This document shows positions 41,606-50,559 of a DNA stretch of 64,000 nt, in pieces; within the stretch, counting starts at the first letter, position 1, and every line of letters begins with the position of its first letter. Made by a program: the position numbers and the translations under genes. The DNA comes from Pectobacterium punjabense (GTDB taxonomy: Bacteria > Pseudomonadota > Gammaproteobacteria > Enterobacterales > Enterobacteriaceae): positions 4,340,001 through 4,404,000 of the forward strand of contig NZ_CP038498.1 of assembly GCF_012427845.1 (NCBI RefSeq), written 5' to 3'. The notes under the pieces are model-generated. The model did not search any database. It was not told where the DNA came from and worked only from the letters and a program-made list of their open reading frames with translations.

Positions 41606-42709
41606 CTACAGCAGGATGCGCAGCATACGGCGCAGCGGTTCAGCGGCTCCCCACAGCAGCTGATCGCCGACCGTAAAGGCGGACAGGTATTCCGGCCCCA
41701 TGTTCAGCTTACGCAGACGGCCTACCGGCGTAGAAAGCGTACCCGTTACCGCAGCAGGCGTCAGCTCACGCATGGTAATGTCGCGATCGTTCGGCACCAC
41801 TTTCACCCAGTCGTTGTGGGTAGCCAGCAGTTGTTCGATCTCCGGCAGTGCCACATCTTTCTTCAGTTTGATAGTGAACGCCTGGCTGTGGCAGCGCAGC
41901 GCGCCAACGCGCACGCAGAGGCCGTCAACCGGAATCACGCCGCTAGTACCCAGAATTTTGTTGGTTTCCGCCTGACCTTTCCACTCTTCACGGCTCTGGC
42001 CGTTATCCAGCTGTTTGTCGATCCACGGAATCAGACTACCCGCCAACGGCACGCCAAAGTTATCAGTCGGCAGCGAACCGCTACGGGTCAGCGCTGTCAC
42101 TTTACGCTCGATATCCAGAATCGCAGAAGCCGGGTCCTGTAATTCTTTCGCGACTTCACCGTGCAGTGCCCCCATCTGAGCCAGCAGTTCACGCATGTGA
42201 CGCGCACCGCCGCCAGACGCCGCCTGATAGGTCGCAGCAGAAACCCATTCCACCAGATTGTTCGCAAACAAACCGCCCAATGACATCAGCATCAGGCTGA
42301 CGGTACAGTTACCGCCCGCAAAGGTTTTGATGCCTTTATCCAGACCTTGCTGAATCACACCGTGGTTCACTGGGTCCAGAATAATAATCGCGTCATCTTT
42401 CATACGCAGCGAGGATGCGGCGTCGATCCAATACCCCTGCCAGCCACTTTCACGCAGCTTTGGGTAGACTTCATTGGTATAATCGCCGCCCTGACAGGTA
42501 ATGATGATGTCCAGCGCGCGCAGTGCTTCGATATTATAAGCATCCTGCAACACGCCTTGATGACCGCCCAACGCCGGAGCAGCTTCGCCGTGCTGAGACG
42601 TTGAAAAGAACACCGGGTGAATAACATCAAAGTCGCGTTCTTCCACCATGCGCTGCATGAGAACCGAGCCGACCATACCGCGCCAGCCAATAAAACCAAC
42701 ATTTTTCAT
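41606..42709 (-). CDS. asd: Aspartate-semialdehyde dehydrogenase Asd
   Basis: NADPH-dependent enzyme of 367 residues (E. coli 367) that makes aspartate semialdehyde for lysine/DAP, threonine, methionine and isoleucine. NADP motif [17 protein letters not shown], active-site Cys in [16 protein letters not shown] and His in [12 protein letters not shown] are visible. The neighbour yhgN is divergent, the same order as in E. coli. Confidence 0.97.
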   Translation of the reverse strand: MKNVGFIGWRGMVGSVLMQRMVEERDFDVIHPVFFSTSQHGEAAPALGGHQGVLQDAYNIEALRALDIIITCQGGDYTNEVYPKLRESGWQGYWIDAASSLRMKDDAIIILDPVNHGVIQQGLDKGIKTFAGGNCTVSLMLMSLGGLFANNLVEWVSAATYQAASGGGARHMRELLAQMGALHGEVAKELQDPASAILDIERKVTALTRSGSLPTDNFGVPLAGSLIPWIDKQLDNGQSREEWKGQAETNKILGTSGVIPVDGLCVRVGALRCHSQAFTIKLKKDVALPEIEQLLATHNDWVKVVPNDRDITMRELTPAAVTGTLSTPVGRLRKLNMGPEYLSAFTVGDQLLWGAAEPLRRMLRILL

Positions 42710-43000
42710 GGTAACTGTCCTGCTTTGGGGGTAACAAAAAAGAATTCCGGCTAACGTCGAGGGCGCATAGTTAGTGCTGACTCAGTGAACTGCCGCAGAG
42801 GTTGCGCGTGCCGTGCCGTAAATCTGTAAATTATCGTGTCGTTCAACCTTACAAAATGTACATAAAGTCGCAAGTGAATTTATTCGATAGTACGGCATTT
42901 TTCAGCAGTCATTCTAATATCATCAACCTGACTCACGATAAGAACCGCGACCAATACATCATATCGCTGCCACCGTCAGGTAACAGGAGCAATAACCAAC

Positions 43001-43594
43001 ATGACAGAAATGATCTCCGCAACGGTGCTGCTGTTGCTCATTATGGACCCACTCGGCAACTTGCCCATTTTCATGTCCGTACTCAAGCACCTCGATCCCA
43101 AACGCCGACGTGTGGTGCTGATCCGCGAGATGCTGATTGCACTTGGGCTGATGCTGATTTTCCTGTTTGCTGGCGAACACATTCTGGCGTTCCTGAATCT
43201 GCGTACTGAAACCGTGTCCATTTCCGGCGGTATCGTCCTCTTTCTCATCGCGATTCGGATGATTTTCCCCTCGCAGGAAGGCAATAGCAGCGGTCTGCCA
43301 GCCGGCGAAGAACCGTTTCTGGTGCCGATGGCGATTCCATTGGTCGCCGGGCCGTCGATCCTCGCGGCATTGATGCTCCTTTCTCACCAGTATCCCAATC
43401 AGTTACCCCACCTGACGCTGGCATTGTTTATCGCCTGGACGATCTCCTTCATCATCCTGCTGCTGTCAGATGTGTTCTTACGTTTATTGGGTGAAAAAGG
43501 CGTGAGCGCGCTGGAGAAATTGATGGGGCTGATTCTGGTGATGCTGTCGACGCAAATGTTCCTCGACGGCATACGTGCGTACATGAAGTTATAG
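43001..43594 (+). CDS. yhgN: MarC/NAAT-family membrane protein YhgN
   Basis: A 197-residue MarC-family inner-membrane protein with six TM segments (e.g. ATVLLLLIMDPLGNLPIFMS, LIALGLMLIFLFAGEHILAF, PMAIPLVAGPSILAALMLL). The length and synteny with asd match E. coli yhgN. Despite old names suggesting antibiotic or amino-acid transport, no function is established. A weak TCTTAGTC/GACTAAGA hairpin (43615-43642) follows. Confidence 0.92.
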   Translation: MTEMISATVLLLLIMDPLGNLPIFMSVLKHLDPKRRRVVLIREMLIALGLMLIFLFAGEHILAFLNLRTETVSISGGIVLFLIAIRMIFPSQEGNSSGLPAGEEPFLVPMAIPLVAGPSILAALMLLSHQYPNQLPHLTLALFIAWTISFIILLLSDVFLRLLGEKGVSALEKLMGLILVMLSTQMFLDGIRAYMKL

Positions 43595-43722
43595 GTGCGT
43601 CATTCTCGCCTGTGTCTTAGTCACATTTTATGCCGACTAAGAGGTGGTTTCGTGCGCGATAATACCGCAATTTCCATGCTACCCCGTAGCACGCGCCCGA
43701 CGCAGGGCGCTTGTATCTTTCT

Positions 43723-43913
43723 CATGTAGTGATTAGCTATCACTACATGAAACAGAGTGAGCTTCCGCAGGGCGCTAAGGCTATCAACCTTGCGATTGAG
43801 TTTAAGCCCTCTGTTTCACCTTTCACGCCAGCATTAACATTGAACGGTTACCTAGAGCACTGACTCTGAATGTACAAGCGGAACGGGCGTGACGGCTTCA
43901 GTGAAAGGGGGAC
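43723..43913 (+). ncRNA. IS110 bridge RNA (target- and donor-binding loops)
   Basis: The 5' stem-loop is CATGTAGTGAT (43723-43733)/ATCACTACATG (43739-43749). The target-binding loop is closed by AAACAGAG (43750-43757)/CTCTGTTT (43809-43816); its left guide CGCAGGGCGCT (43766-43776) equals the left flank 43701-43711, and its right guide GCGATTGAG (43792-43800) pairs with right flank CTCAGTCGC (44930-44938) with one G-U. The donor loop is closed by CCTTTCAC (43819-43826)/GTGAAAGG (43901-43908); ACGGTTAC (43844-43851) equals the right end, and TGTACAAG (43871-43878) complements left end CTTGTA. Layout and the AACCTtTGCG-like core resemble IS621. Confidence 0.85.
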
Positions 43914-43916
43914 ATT

Positions 43917-44905
43917 ATGTATTACATCGGCATTGATATCAGTAAACGTTTTATCGATGTGTGCTTATTGGTTGATGGCATTAAAGGTAAACGGAAGACG
44001 AAAGTTTTACCCAATGACCCCAACTCAGCACAGGCTTTGGCTCGATGGTTAATCCTGCAAAAATGTGACCCGAGTCAGGCTCATATCATCATGGAAGCCA
44101 CTGGGATTTATCACGAACACCTGGCCTATGGTCTCCATCAGGCTGGTATTCTGGTGTCCGTGATAAACCCGCATCGGGTGCGTGAATTCGCCAAAGGAAT
44201 GGGGATATTGACTAAAACGGATAAGGTTGATGCTTATGTGCTTGCCTGTTATGGCTGCCTGAAACAACCAGAAAACTGGCTCCCGCCTCTCAAGAAATAA
44301 GGAAACTCAAAGTCTTGTTACAGCACAGGGATAGTCTGCTGAATGATAAACAACGCATAGAAAATCGACTGAGCACGTTAAAATCCACCACGGCCCCAGA
44401 AGAAGTCCTGACCTCGCTGGAGTCGATTGAGCGAAATTTGAAGAATGAGCTGGCAAGGATTGAACGCCTGATAGCGGAGCATATAGATAAGCATCCTGGG
44501 CTAAAAAATGACCTGAAACTTCTGCAATCGATTGATGGAGTTGGAGAGCAAATCGGGTGGAATATGTTAGCCATCATCCGGGGCAATAACTTCAGGAGCG
44601 CGGAACAGGTGGCGGCGTACCTGGGAGTTATCCCGGTTGAACATCGTTCAGGCACCTCGGTGTGTGGCAGGGCCAGACTGTCGAAAATAGGTCCGCCGGG
44701 TATCCGGGCAAAACTGTATATGGGAGCCATAGCGGCTATCAGTTGGAACAGTCATGTGAAAGCCCTCTATGAAAGACTGCGGCTAAAAGGAAAAGCGAAG
44801 ATGGTGGCGATAGGGGCGGCGATGAGGAAACTGGTTCATCTGTGTTATGGCGTGCTGCATACGCAGCGGCCATATGACAAAAATTATGCGATGACGCCCC
44901 ATTAA
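43917..44905 (+). pseudogene. IS110-type transposase, interrupted by a -1 frameshift
   Basis: Frame 1 (43917-44300, 127 aa) has the RuvC-like DEDD half: YYIGIDISKRFIDVC (Asp), IIMEATGIYHEHLAYGL (Glu) and LTKTDKVDAYVLA (two Asp). It ends at a TAA (44298). Frame 2 carries on from about 44282 (SQEIRKLKVLLQHRDSLL...) to 44905 with the helical linker, the HhH-like LQSIDGVGEQIGWNML and the C-terminal Ser motif SVCGRARLSKIGPPGIRAKLY. A single missing base near 44280-44290 explains the break. No slippery run is evident there, so programmed shifting is unlikely, though sequencing error is possible. Confidence 0.85.
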
Positions 44906-44931
44906 AATGCTTGACCGGCAACACGGTTACT

Positions 44932-45110
44932 CAGTCGCCGCCGCCCTGCGAACCCAGGCTTCCGGCTAAATCATGCCGCTACGCGGTGCCATCGGCGTTC
45001 ATGATCACCCTTCGAGCCGCCAGTGACGCGTTCCATACGCGGCACTGGCTTTCGCGACGTCCTGTCGCTCACTCGGTGCTCATGATCACCGCTGCATAAT
45101 TTTTACGCCG
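44932..45110. repeat. REP-like palindromic region flanking the IS
   Basis: It holds the right arm of the rebuilt target palindrome (CGCCCTGCG, 44942-44950; the left arm CGCAGGGCG is at 43701-43709). A second hairpin GCCAGTG-a-CGCGT / ACGCG-g-CACTGGC lies at 45019-45049, and the direct repeat TCATGATCACC occurs at 44999-45009 and 45080-45090. No gene. Confidence 0.6.
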
Positions 45111-45121
45111 GATTAATGTCA

Positions 45122-45150
45122 AAACCCTCCCTTGTAAGAGGGGGGTTAAA
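45122..45150 (-). terminator. Terminator of the gluconate permease gene
   Basis: On the minus strand an AACCCCCC/GGGAGGGTT-type stem (with one mismatch pair) ends in TTTT, just beyond the permease stop codon at 45155. Confidence 0.7.
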
Positions 45151-45154
45151 CACA

Positions 45155-46531
45155 TTAGAGCAAAATACTACCAATCACCGCCAGCAAGAAGGCGATGGTG
45201 CCGAGCAGCGTTTCCATCACCGTCCAGGTTTTCAGGGTTGTTTTCTCATCCATTTCGAGGAAGCGGCTCACCAGCCAGAAGCCAGAGTCGTTCACATGCG
45301 ACAGCACGGTCGCACCACCCGCAATCGCCACCACAATAAAGCACAGATCAAACTGGCTTAAGCCCGTGGTCGCCGCCACGGTGGGTGCCATCAGCGCCGC
45401 CGTCGTCGTCAATGCCACCGTCGCCGAACCCTGCGCCACACGCAGTGCAGCAGACACGACAAACGCGGCCACAATCACTGGCATCCCCGTATCCGCCAAG
45501 GCACCCGCCAACGCGTTACCAATGCCGCTGGCGCGCAATACACCACCGAACATTCCGCCCGCGCCAGTGACCAGAATAATCGAACAAATCGGTCCTAATG
45601 CCCCATCACAAATTTTCTCAAGGTGTGAGCGGCTCTTATCGCCACTAAAGACCATCAACGCAAAGAACACCGTGATCAGTAATGCAACTGGCGTTTTACC
45701 CAACATGCGTAAGAACTGCACCAAGCCGTTATCACCGCTCACTACCCCCATCACCGTTAGCGTATTCAGCCCGGTATCGAGAAAAATCAGCACTAATGGC
45801 AGCAGCAGAATACTCAACACCACGGAAAAGCGTGGTGGTTTAACGCTCGTATCGGTTTCAACCGCAGACAAGAAGCTTGCAGGCAGCTTGATATCGAATT
45901 TTTTACCGGCGTATAACCCATAGAGATAGCCGCCGAAATACCAGGTGGGTAACGCAATAAGGCCACCAATAATCACTAACAGGCCGATATTGGCACCCAG
46001 TAACTCACTGGCCGCAACCGGACCGGGATGCGGCGGCACCAAAGCGTGCATGGCAGCAAAAGCACCCGCCGCGGGAAAGGCATATTTTAATGTTGAGCCG
46101 CCAAAGCGTTTCGCCACGCTGAAAATAATCGGCAACATCACAACCAGACCGGCGTCGAAGAAAATCGGGAAGCCAAACAGCAGCGACGCAATACCCAGCG
46201 CAAAGGGAGCACGCTGCTCGCCGAATTTGTTGATCAGCGTATCGGCCAAAACCTTCGCGCCACCAGTAACTTCCAGCAGCCGGCCAATCATTGCCCCCAG
46301 ACCAACCAGCAGAGCAACAGAAGCCAGCGTACTACCAAAACCACTAAGTAATGTTGGGACAATCTTCTCATATGGAGTTTTTGTCACCAGCGCAGTGACC
46401 AGACTTACCAGTGTCAAAGCCAAAAAAGCATGCACTTTAAAGCGCATAATCAACACCAGTAACAGTGCGACCGCGCCTGCGGCGATGGTTAATAGCACAC
46501 TGGCGCTATAGGCGGATGTTATTTCTGTCAT
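45155..46531 (-). CDS. GntP-family gluconate:H+ symporter
   Basis: A 458-residue, ~12-TM permease of the GntP family. Signatures are HALVPPHPGPVAASELLGANIG, LRVAQGSATVALTTTAALMAP and GGATVLSHVNDSGFWLVSRFL. It is divergent from gntK with CRP and GntR-like sites between, so gluconate (or a related sugar acid) is the expected substrate. It occupies the place of E. coli gntU, but sequence does not distinguish GntU, GntT or GntP clearly, so no symbol is given. Confidence 0.9.
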   Translation of the reverse strand: MTEITSAYSASVLLTIAAGAVALLLVLIMRFKVHAFLALTLVSLVTALVTKTPYEKIVPTLLSGFGSTLASVALLVGLGAMIGRLLEVTGGAKVLADTLINKFGEQRAPFALGIASLLFGFPIFFDAGLVVMLPIIFSVAKRFGGSTLKYAFPAAGAFAAMHALVPPHPGPVAASELLGANIGLLVIIGGLIALPTWYFGGYLYGLYAGKKFDIKLPASFLSAVETDTSVKPPRFSVVLSILLLPLVLIFLDTGLNTLTVMGVVSGDNGLVQFLRMLGKTPVALLITVFFALMVFSGDKSRSHLEKICDGALGPICSIILVTGAGGMFGGVLRASGIGNALAGALADTGMPVIVAAFVVSAALRVAQGSATVALTTTAALMAPTVAATTGLSQFDLCFIVVAIAGGATVLSHVNDSGFWLVSRFLEMDEKTTLKTWTVMETLLGTIAFLLAVIGSILL

Positions 46532-46577
46532 CGTTAATCATCTCTCTTAGACACCGGGCCAAAATTGGCTGATTGTT

Positions 46578-46593
46578 TGTGAGGCGTATCACA
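46578..46593. promoter_or_regulatory. Predicted CRP site, gluconate intergenic region
   Basis: TGTGA-GGCGTA-TCACA is a perfect CRP core. It lies between the divergent permease and gntK genes. Confidence 0.8.
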
Positions 46594-46601
46594 TCATCAT
46601 T

Positions 46602-46630
46602 TGATACCGGTAACATGATACGGGTAACAT
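46602..46630. promoter_or_regulatory. Predicted tandem GntR operators
   Basis: TGATACCGGTAACAT (46602-46616) and ATGATACGGGTAACAT (46615-46630) overlap by two bases. Both resemble the E. coli GntR operator pattern ATGTTACC-like/GGTAACAT. gntR is two genes away. They would repress both divergent genes when gluconate is absent. Confidence 0.7.
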
Positions 46631-46689
46631 GTTAAAGTCTGGAACCATTAAGTATCATTTAATTTACAGTTTGAGATAGAGATCAAATT

Positions 46690-47202
46690 ATGTCAGGTCG
46701 AAGCATTATTCTGATGGGCGTATCAGGCAGTGGAAAATCCTCAGTTGGCGCTGAACTTGGCCGCGCCATTCAGGCAAAATTTATTGATGGCGACGATCTG
46801 CATCCGCGCGCCAATATCCAGAAAATGGCCAGCGGTACGCCGTTGAATGACGACGACCGCGCACCGTGGCTGGAGCGGCTCAGCGATGTCGCCTACAGCC
46901 TGGCGCACAAAAATGAAACGGGCATTATCGTCTGTTCCGCGCTGAAAAAGCGTTACCGCGACCGCCTGCGCGAAGGGAACGAAAAGATGGTGTTTATCTA
47001 TTTGAAAGGCAGCTTTGAACTGGTTCTGGAGCGTCACAAAGCCAGAGCGGGACACTTTATGCCAACAGACCTGCTGAAAAGCCAGTTCGATGCACTGGAA
47101 GAACCAGGCAGTGATGAACCGGATGTCCTGAAGATCGACATCGACGGCACGCGGGAAGACGTTGTGCAGCGTTGCGTTGACGCACTGCGTGCAGCAGGCT
47201 AA
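46690..47202 (+). CDS. gntK: Gluconokinase GntK
   Basis: Thermoresistant-type gluconokinase of 170 residues (E. coli 175), converting gluconate to 6-phosphogluconate. The P-loop is ILMGVSGSGKSSVGAELG (~6-23); FIDGDDLHPRANIQKMASGTPLNDDDRAPWL and IIVCSALKKRYRDRLR are diagnostic. Convergent with gntR (9-nt gap) and divergent from the permease. Confidence 0.95.
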   Translation: MSGRSIILMGVSGSGKSSVGAELGRAIQAKFIDGDDLHPRANIQKMASGTPLNDDDRAPWLERLSDVAYSLAHKNETGIIVCSALKKRYRDRLREGNEKMVFIYLKGSFELVLERHKARAGHFMPTDLLKSQFDALEEPGSDEPDVLKIDIDGTREDVVQRCVDALRAAG

Positions 47203-47211
47203 CGTCGCGGC

Positions 47212-48210
47212 TTAGAGGCTTTCGCCATCCAGCACGGTAAAACCGACATCAACCATTTCCTGCTCCACCGGCTCGCCTCTCAGGCGGGCCAGCAGGCGTT
47301 CGGTGCCGACGCGCCCCATGTGTTCACGCGGCGTCAGTACGCTAGCCAGCTTCGGCACCATCGCTTGACCAATGTCGTGCCCGTGGAAACCCGCTACGCC
47401 AATGTCATCTGGCACGCGTAACCCCTGCCGCTGACATTCGAACATCGCACCGACGGCTAAGTCGTCATTGGTGCAAAATACGCTATCGACCTGCGGATAT
47501 TCCGCCTGCGTCTGCCGCAGTAGCTCACCGCCAAGCGAATAGGAAGATGCCCGCTCGCTCATCACGCAATAACTTTTGAGATCGCTTTCCAACATCGCTT
47601 GTTCGTAACCTCGGCAACGCATAATCGTACGTTCATCCTGTCGCGCGCCGAGATAGACGATGTGACGATGCCCCAGCGCGACCATACGCAACGTCATCTG
47701 GCGCGCGGCTTCAACGTTATCGAACCCGACCGCCATATCCAGACAAGGCGACACAGAATCCATCAGTTCCACCACCGGAATACCCGCAACATCCAGCATC
47801 TGGCGCGTTCGCGGCGTGTGGGTGCGTTCGGCCAGAATAAGCCCGTCAATGTGATAGGACAGCAGTGAGGTCAGGCGCTGTTCTTCTCTGTCAGGATGAT
47901 AGCCATAGTGCGCCAACATAGTTTGGTAACCGTGCGCTTCCGCCGTACGTTCAATTCCACGCAATACTTCAGCGAAAACCTGATTGGTTAATGATGGCAG
48001 CAACACGCCAATCGCCCGGCTGGTCGAACTGGCGAGCATGTTAGGGGCGAGATTAGGGATGTAGCCCAGCTCATCCAACGCAATGGCGATCTTTGCCTGC
48101 AACGCGACCGACACTTGAGCGGGATTACGTAAATAGCGGCTTACCGTCATTTTGGTAATCCCAACGCGGTCGGCAACATCCTGGAGAACGGGTCTTTTCT
48201 TCTTCATCAT
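47212..48210 (-). CDS. gntR: Gluconate repressor GntR (LacI family)
   Basis: A LacI-family regulator of 332 residues that tracks E. coli GntR along its length. N-terminal HTH is VLQDVADRVGITKMTVSRYL (~8-27) and hinge IALDELGYIPN; the effector domain has LLPSLTNQVFAEVLRGIERT and AGFHGHDIGQAMVPKL. It controls the divergent permease/gntK region with tandem operator-like sites and perhaps other Entner-Doudoroff genes. Confidence 0.95.
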   Translation of the reverse strand: MMKKKRPVLQDVADRVGITKMTVSRYLRNPAQVSVALQAKIAIALDELGYIPNLAPNMLASSTSRAIGVLLPSLTNQVFAEVLRGIERTAEAHGYQTMLAHYGYHPDREEQRLTSLLSYHIDGLILAERTHTPRTRQMLDVAGIPVVELMDSVSPCLDMAVGFDNVEAARQMTLRMVALGHRHIVYLGARQDERTIMRCRGYEQAMLESDLKSYCVMSERASSYSLGGELLRQTQAEYPQVDSVFCTNDDLAVGAMFECQRQGLRVPDDIGVAGFHGHDIGQAMVPKLASVLTPREHMGRVGTERLLARLRGEPVEQEMVDVGFTVLDGESL

Positions 48211-48249
48211 CGACTAAAAGCGTCTGAAAAACAGTGCCCTAAGTCTAGC

Positions 48250-48269
48250 AAAAAAAGCCCGTCGAGGCT
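48250..48269 (-). terminator. Terminator of the GH3 gene
   Basis: On the minus strand a short stem AGCC/GGCT around a C/G-rich loop is followed by seven T. It is 17 nt past the GH3 stop codon and just upstream of gntR. Confidence 0.6.
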
Positions 48270-48285
48270 CCCCCAGAGACACGTT

Positions 48286-50241
48286 TTACTGTAGCCCAAA
48301 GCCGGAAAAATAGAGCGGTGCGGGCGAATCATGCGGTATATCGCCGCGTTGCTGTTCCACTGCCTTCATCGAAGAGGGCAATTCAAACGGCAAACGGGCA
48401 GTGTAGCGCCGCTCATGCATCAGAGAACGCAGCAGGATCGTATCACTGACGCCAAAGTTAGCCACCAGAACACTGGCCTTATCTTCAATCGCGGTCAAGA
48501 TAGCCGGGCGATCAAGATAAACCGTCACGATCGTTGGCACATAGCGAGCCGCATTCACAATTGCTTGATACTGTTCATTATCTTGGCGGAAATCTAGCGC
48601 ACCTTCATGGTACATCGCGCCAAAAAAGAAATTCTTGTGCGGTTGCTCATACGGTGCCGTCGCTCGTATCAACGCCACATCGGCCTTGACGGGGTGATCA
48701 ACAACAACCAGGCCAGCATTACGCACGACATCGGGATTCATTCCCCACACATAAATTTTCTTCCCCTTCTGCAACGGCAGAATTCCCTGTCGTTTTTTCA
48801 GCAACACTAACGCGTCATATTGCGCCTGTTCAGCTTGTGCCGTGATGGATGGGCGCTGGAACACCTGCTGCGTCCTTTCTGGATCGACAAACGGCACCTC
48901 GAATTGACCGAGCTGGAATTTTTGTTCCAAAATACGCAAGACCGATTGGTCAACGCGCTGCGGCGAAATCTTGCCTTGCTGCACCGCTTGCACAATGATG
49001 GAAGAGTCATCTACCCCACCAAATTGATCAATACCCGCGTCGATCGCTTTAACAAAGCGCTTAGCTTGAGATAAATGCTCAACGCCCCAAGGAATGCCAA
49101 TATCAATACCGGGTTTCTCATTTTCTGGATATCCGGTAATACAGGTTCCGACGCAGTCTTTCGTAATGAGCCAATCGCTGATCACGACACCACGAAAACC
49201 ATACTCACCACGCAGCACATCCTGTAGTAAGAAACGGTTAAAGCCGACGCCCACCTGCTCAATCGGCTGACCTTTATAGACCGCATCTTTCAAAATCGGG
49301 TAGGTAGGCATCACCCCCGCGACATTCGCTTCAAACGCGCCGGTAAACGGGTAAACATGCGTTTCCAGAGCGTCGCTATCGCCGAAAGAGGCAAAACGGC
49401 CATAGTAGTGGTGGCCATCAAAACCGTTATCCGACGCGCCGTATCCAACCCAATGTTTCACGACTGAACTCACGCTCTGCCGGTTTAATCCGCCCGCCCC
49501 ATTTTGCATTCCCGTGATGTAGCCCCGCACCATGCGTTTGACCAGCTCACTATTATCACCAAACGTGCCATCAATACGTGACCAGCGCGGTTCTGTCACT
49601 AAATCAGCGATAGGTGACAATGCCTGAGTGATCCCCACCGAACGGTATTCCTGACGGATGATATCAGCATAATGACGAGCAAACGCTTCACTACCCATTG
49701 CGGCGATACCGGGGGGCGTCGGCCATTTGGAGAAACCATCAACAGTTGGGGTCGCATTCACTGAATAGGTATAGACACTGCGCGGATCGGCGCTGAGGGT
49801 TAACGGAATCCCCAGGCGGGACGATTCGGCGATTTCTTGCAGCAAATTATTCTGGCGAGCAAATTCTTCTGGTGTAGCCTTATCCAACCGCGTAATAAGG
49901 CTGTTGACCTTTTTATCCACAATCAGTCTGCGGTTAGCGGCCAGATCGTAGATTGCACCACGGCCGATGGCATCCCCAATAGACGGTGCGGAGCCATGCA
50001 TCATGATGCCAGCCTTCTCATCCAGCGTCATTCTGGCCAGTAAATCACGGGCTCTCACCTCCGCAGTTAAGCGCCAGTCCTCATACGGTGCCAGTTTTCC
50101 ATCATGGTTCAGGTCACGGAAGGTCAACCCATCCTGATGAATCAATTTGCTCCAGCGGTAGGTTAATTCAGGTTGTTCTGTCGTCGCACTCACTGGCAGC
50201 GCACTGCATAGAAGACACAACGACAATAATGCTTTGTTCAT
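48286..50241 (-). CDS. bgxA: Exported GH3 beta-glucosidase/xylosidase (BgxA-like)
   Basis: A 651-residue glycoside hydrolase family 3 enzyme with signal peptide MNKALLSLCLLCSALPVSA. The N-terminal (beta/alpha)8 domain contains MTLDEKAGIMMHGS, VKHWVGYGASDNGFDGHHYY and the nucleophile segment GFRGVVISDW (Asp); a second alpha/beta domain follows (LVLLKKRQGILPLQKGKKIYVWG). Length agrees with my recollection of Erwinia chrysanthemi BgxA, which splits beta-glucosides and xylosides from plant cell walls; the symbol rests on that recall. ATG 50241 heads the signal peptide. Inserted in an otherwise E. coli-like gntR-yhhW order. Confidence 0.8.
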   Translation of the reverse strand: MNKALLSLCLLCSALPVSATTEQPELTYRWSKLIHQDGLTFRDLNHDGKLAPYEDWRLTAEVRARDLLARMTLDEKAGIMMHGSAPSIGDAIGRGAIYDLAANRRLIVDKKVNSLITRLDKATPEEFARQNNLLQEIAESSRLGIPLTLSADPRSVYTYSVNATPTVDGFSKWPTPPGIAAMGSEAFARHYADIIRQEYRSVGITQALSPIADLVTEPRWSRIDGTFGDNSELVKRMVRGYITGMQNGAGGLNRQSVSSVVKHWVGYGASDNGFDGHHYYGRFASFGDSDALETHVYPFTGAFEANVAGVMPTYPILKDAVYKGQPIEQVGVGFNRFLLQDVLRGEYGFRGVVISDWLITKDCVGTCITGYPENEKPGIDIGIPWGVEHLSQAKRFVKAIDAGIDQFGGVDDSSIIVQAVQQGKISPQRVDQSVLRILEQKFQLGQFEVPFVDPERTQQVFQRPSITAQAEQAQYDALVLLKKRQGILPLQKGKKIYVWGMNPDVVRNAGLVVVDHPVKADVALIRATAPYEQPHKNFFFGAMYHEGALDFRQDNEQYQAIVNAARYVPTIVTVYLDRPAILTAIEDKASVLVANFGVSDTILLRSLMHERRYTARLPFELPSSMKAVEQQRGDIPHDSPAPLYFSGFGLQ

Positions 50242-50344
50242 ATCACCATCCATGAGTCAGAAGTAATGAATACCGAAAAATAGTTCGCTACATTCAGAAC
50301 GACAGCGTTAAGGACTGTATGCAAAGCGCATCAATTAACAGGCA

Positions 50345-50417
50345 TAAAAAAACCTAAACACACCAGCCAGTAGCCATCGTATACGGCACGATGCTGCCAG
50401 CTGGGACGTTTAGGTTT
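50345..50417 (-). terminator. Large bulged stem-loop with U tract (yhhW terminator or small RNA)
   Basis: AAAACCTAAAC / GTTTAGGTTTT forms the outer stem (plus-strand ends ~50349 and 50417), CCAGC / GCTGG a middle stem, and CATCGT / ACGATG the tip. On the minus strand it ends in seven T. It lies ~140 nt past yhhW in a 318-nt spacer (50242-50559) otherwise holding only the GH3 promoter. Confidence 0.65.
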
Positions 50418-50559
50418 TGCCTGCTTGAACAGTAACAATCCTAAGACAGAGCCGAAATAGGTATTCATCAATAGATTAACTGCATCTTAAAAACAGTGAA
50501 TCTATTCACACTTCAAAGGATGAGCCGGCACAAAGCGGTCTGGTAAAGGCCGTGAATCG

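Larger units (their letters stand above)
43710..44929 (+). mobile_element. IS110-family insertion sequence with intact bridge-RNA region
   Basis: Boundaries are set by CT core dinucleotides: left core 43710-43711 followed by TGTATC, right core 44930-44931 preceded by ACGGTTA. The element is 1220 bp counting one core. It contains a ~190-nt structured 5' region (bridge RNA) and a DEDD/Ser transposase split by a frameshift. As usual for IS110 there are no terminal inverted repeats. Joining the flanks rebuilds a palindrome CGCAGGGCG...CGCCCTGCG, the empty target. Confidence 0.85.

Noticed and set aside
42710..43000. Possible lysine-type riboswitch between asd and yhgN
   Set aside because: I could not find a convincing multi-helix aptamer; only ordinary promoter-like AT-rich sequence was seen.
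44275..44300. Programmed -1 frameshift in the IS transposase
   Set aside because: No A6G- or X-XXY-YYZ-type slippery run near the junction, and IS110 transposases are normally one frame; a plain mutation is simpler.
44950..45110. Possible CRISPR-like repeats (TCATGATCACC twice, hairpins)
   Set aside because: Only two short direct copies 81 bp apart with no regular spacers; better explained as REP-like extragenic palindromes.
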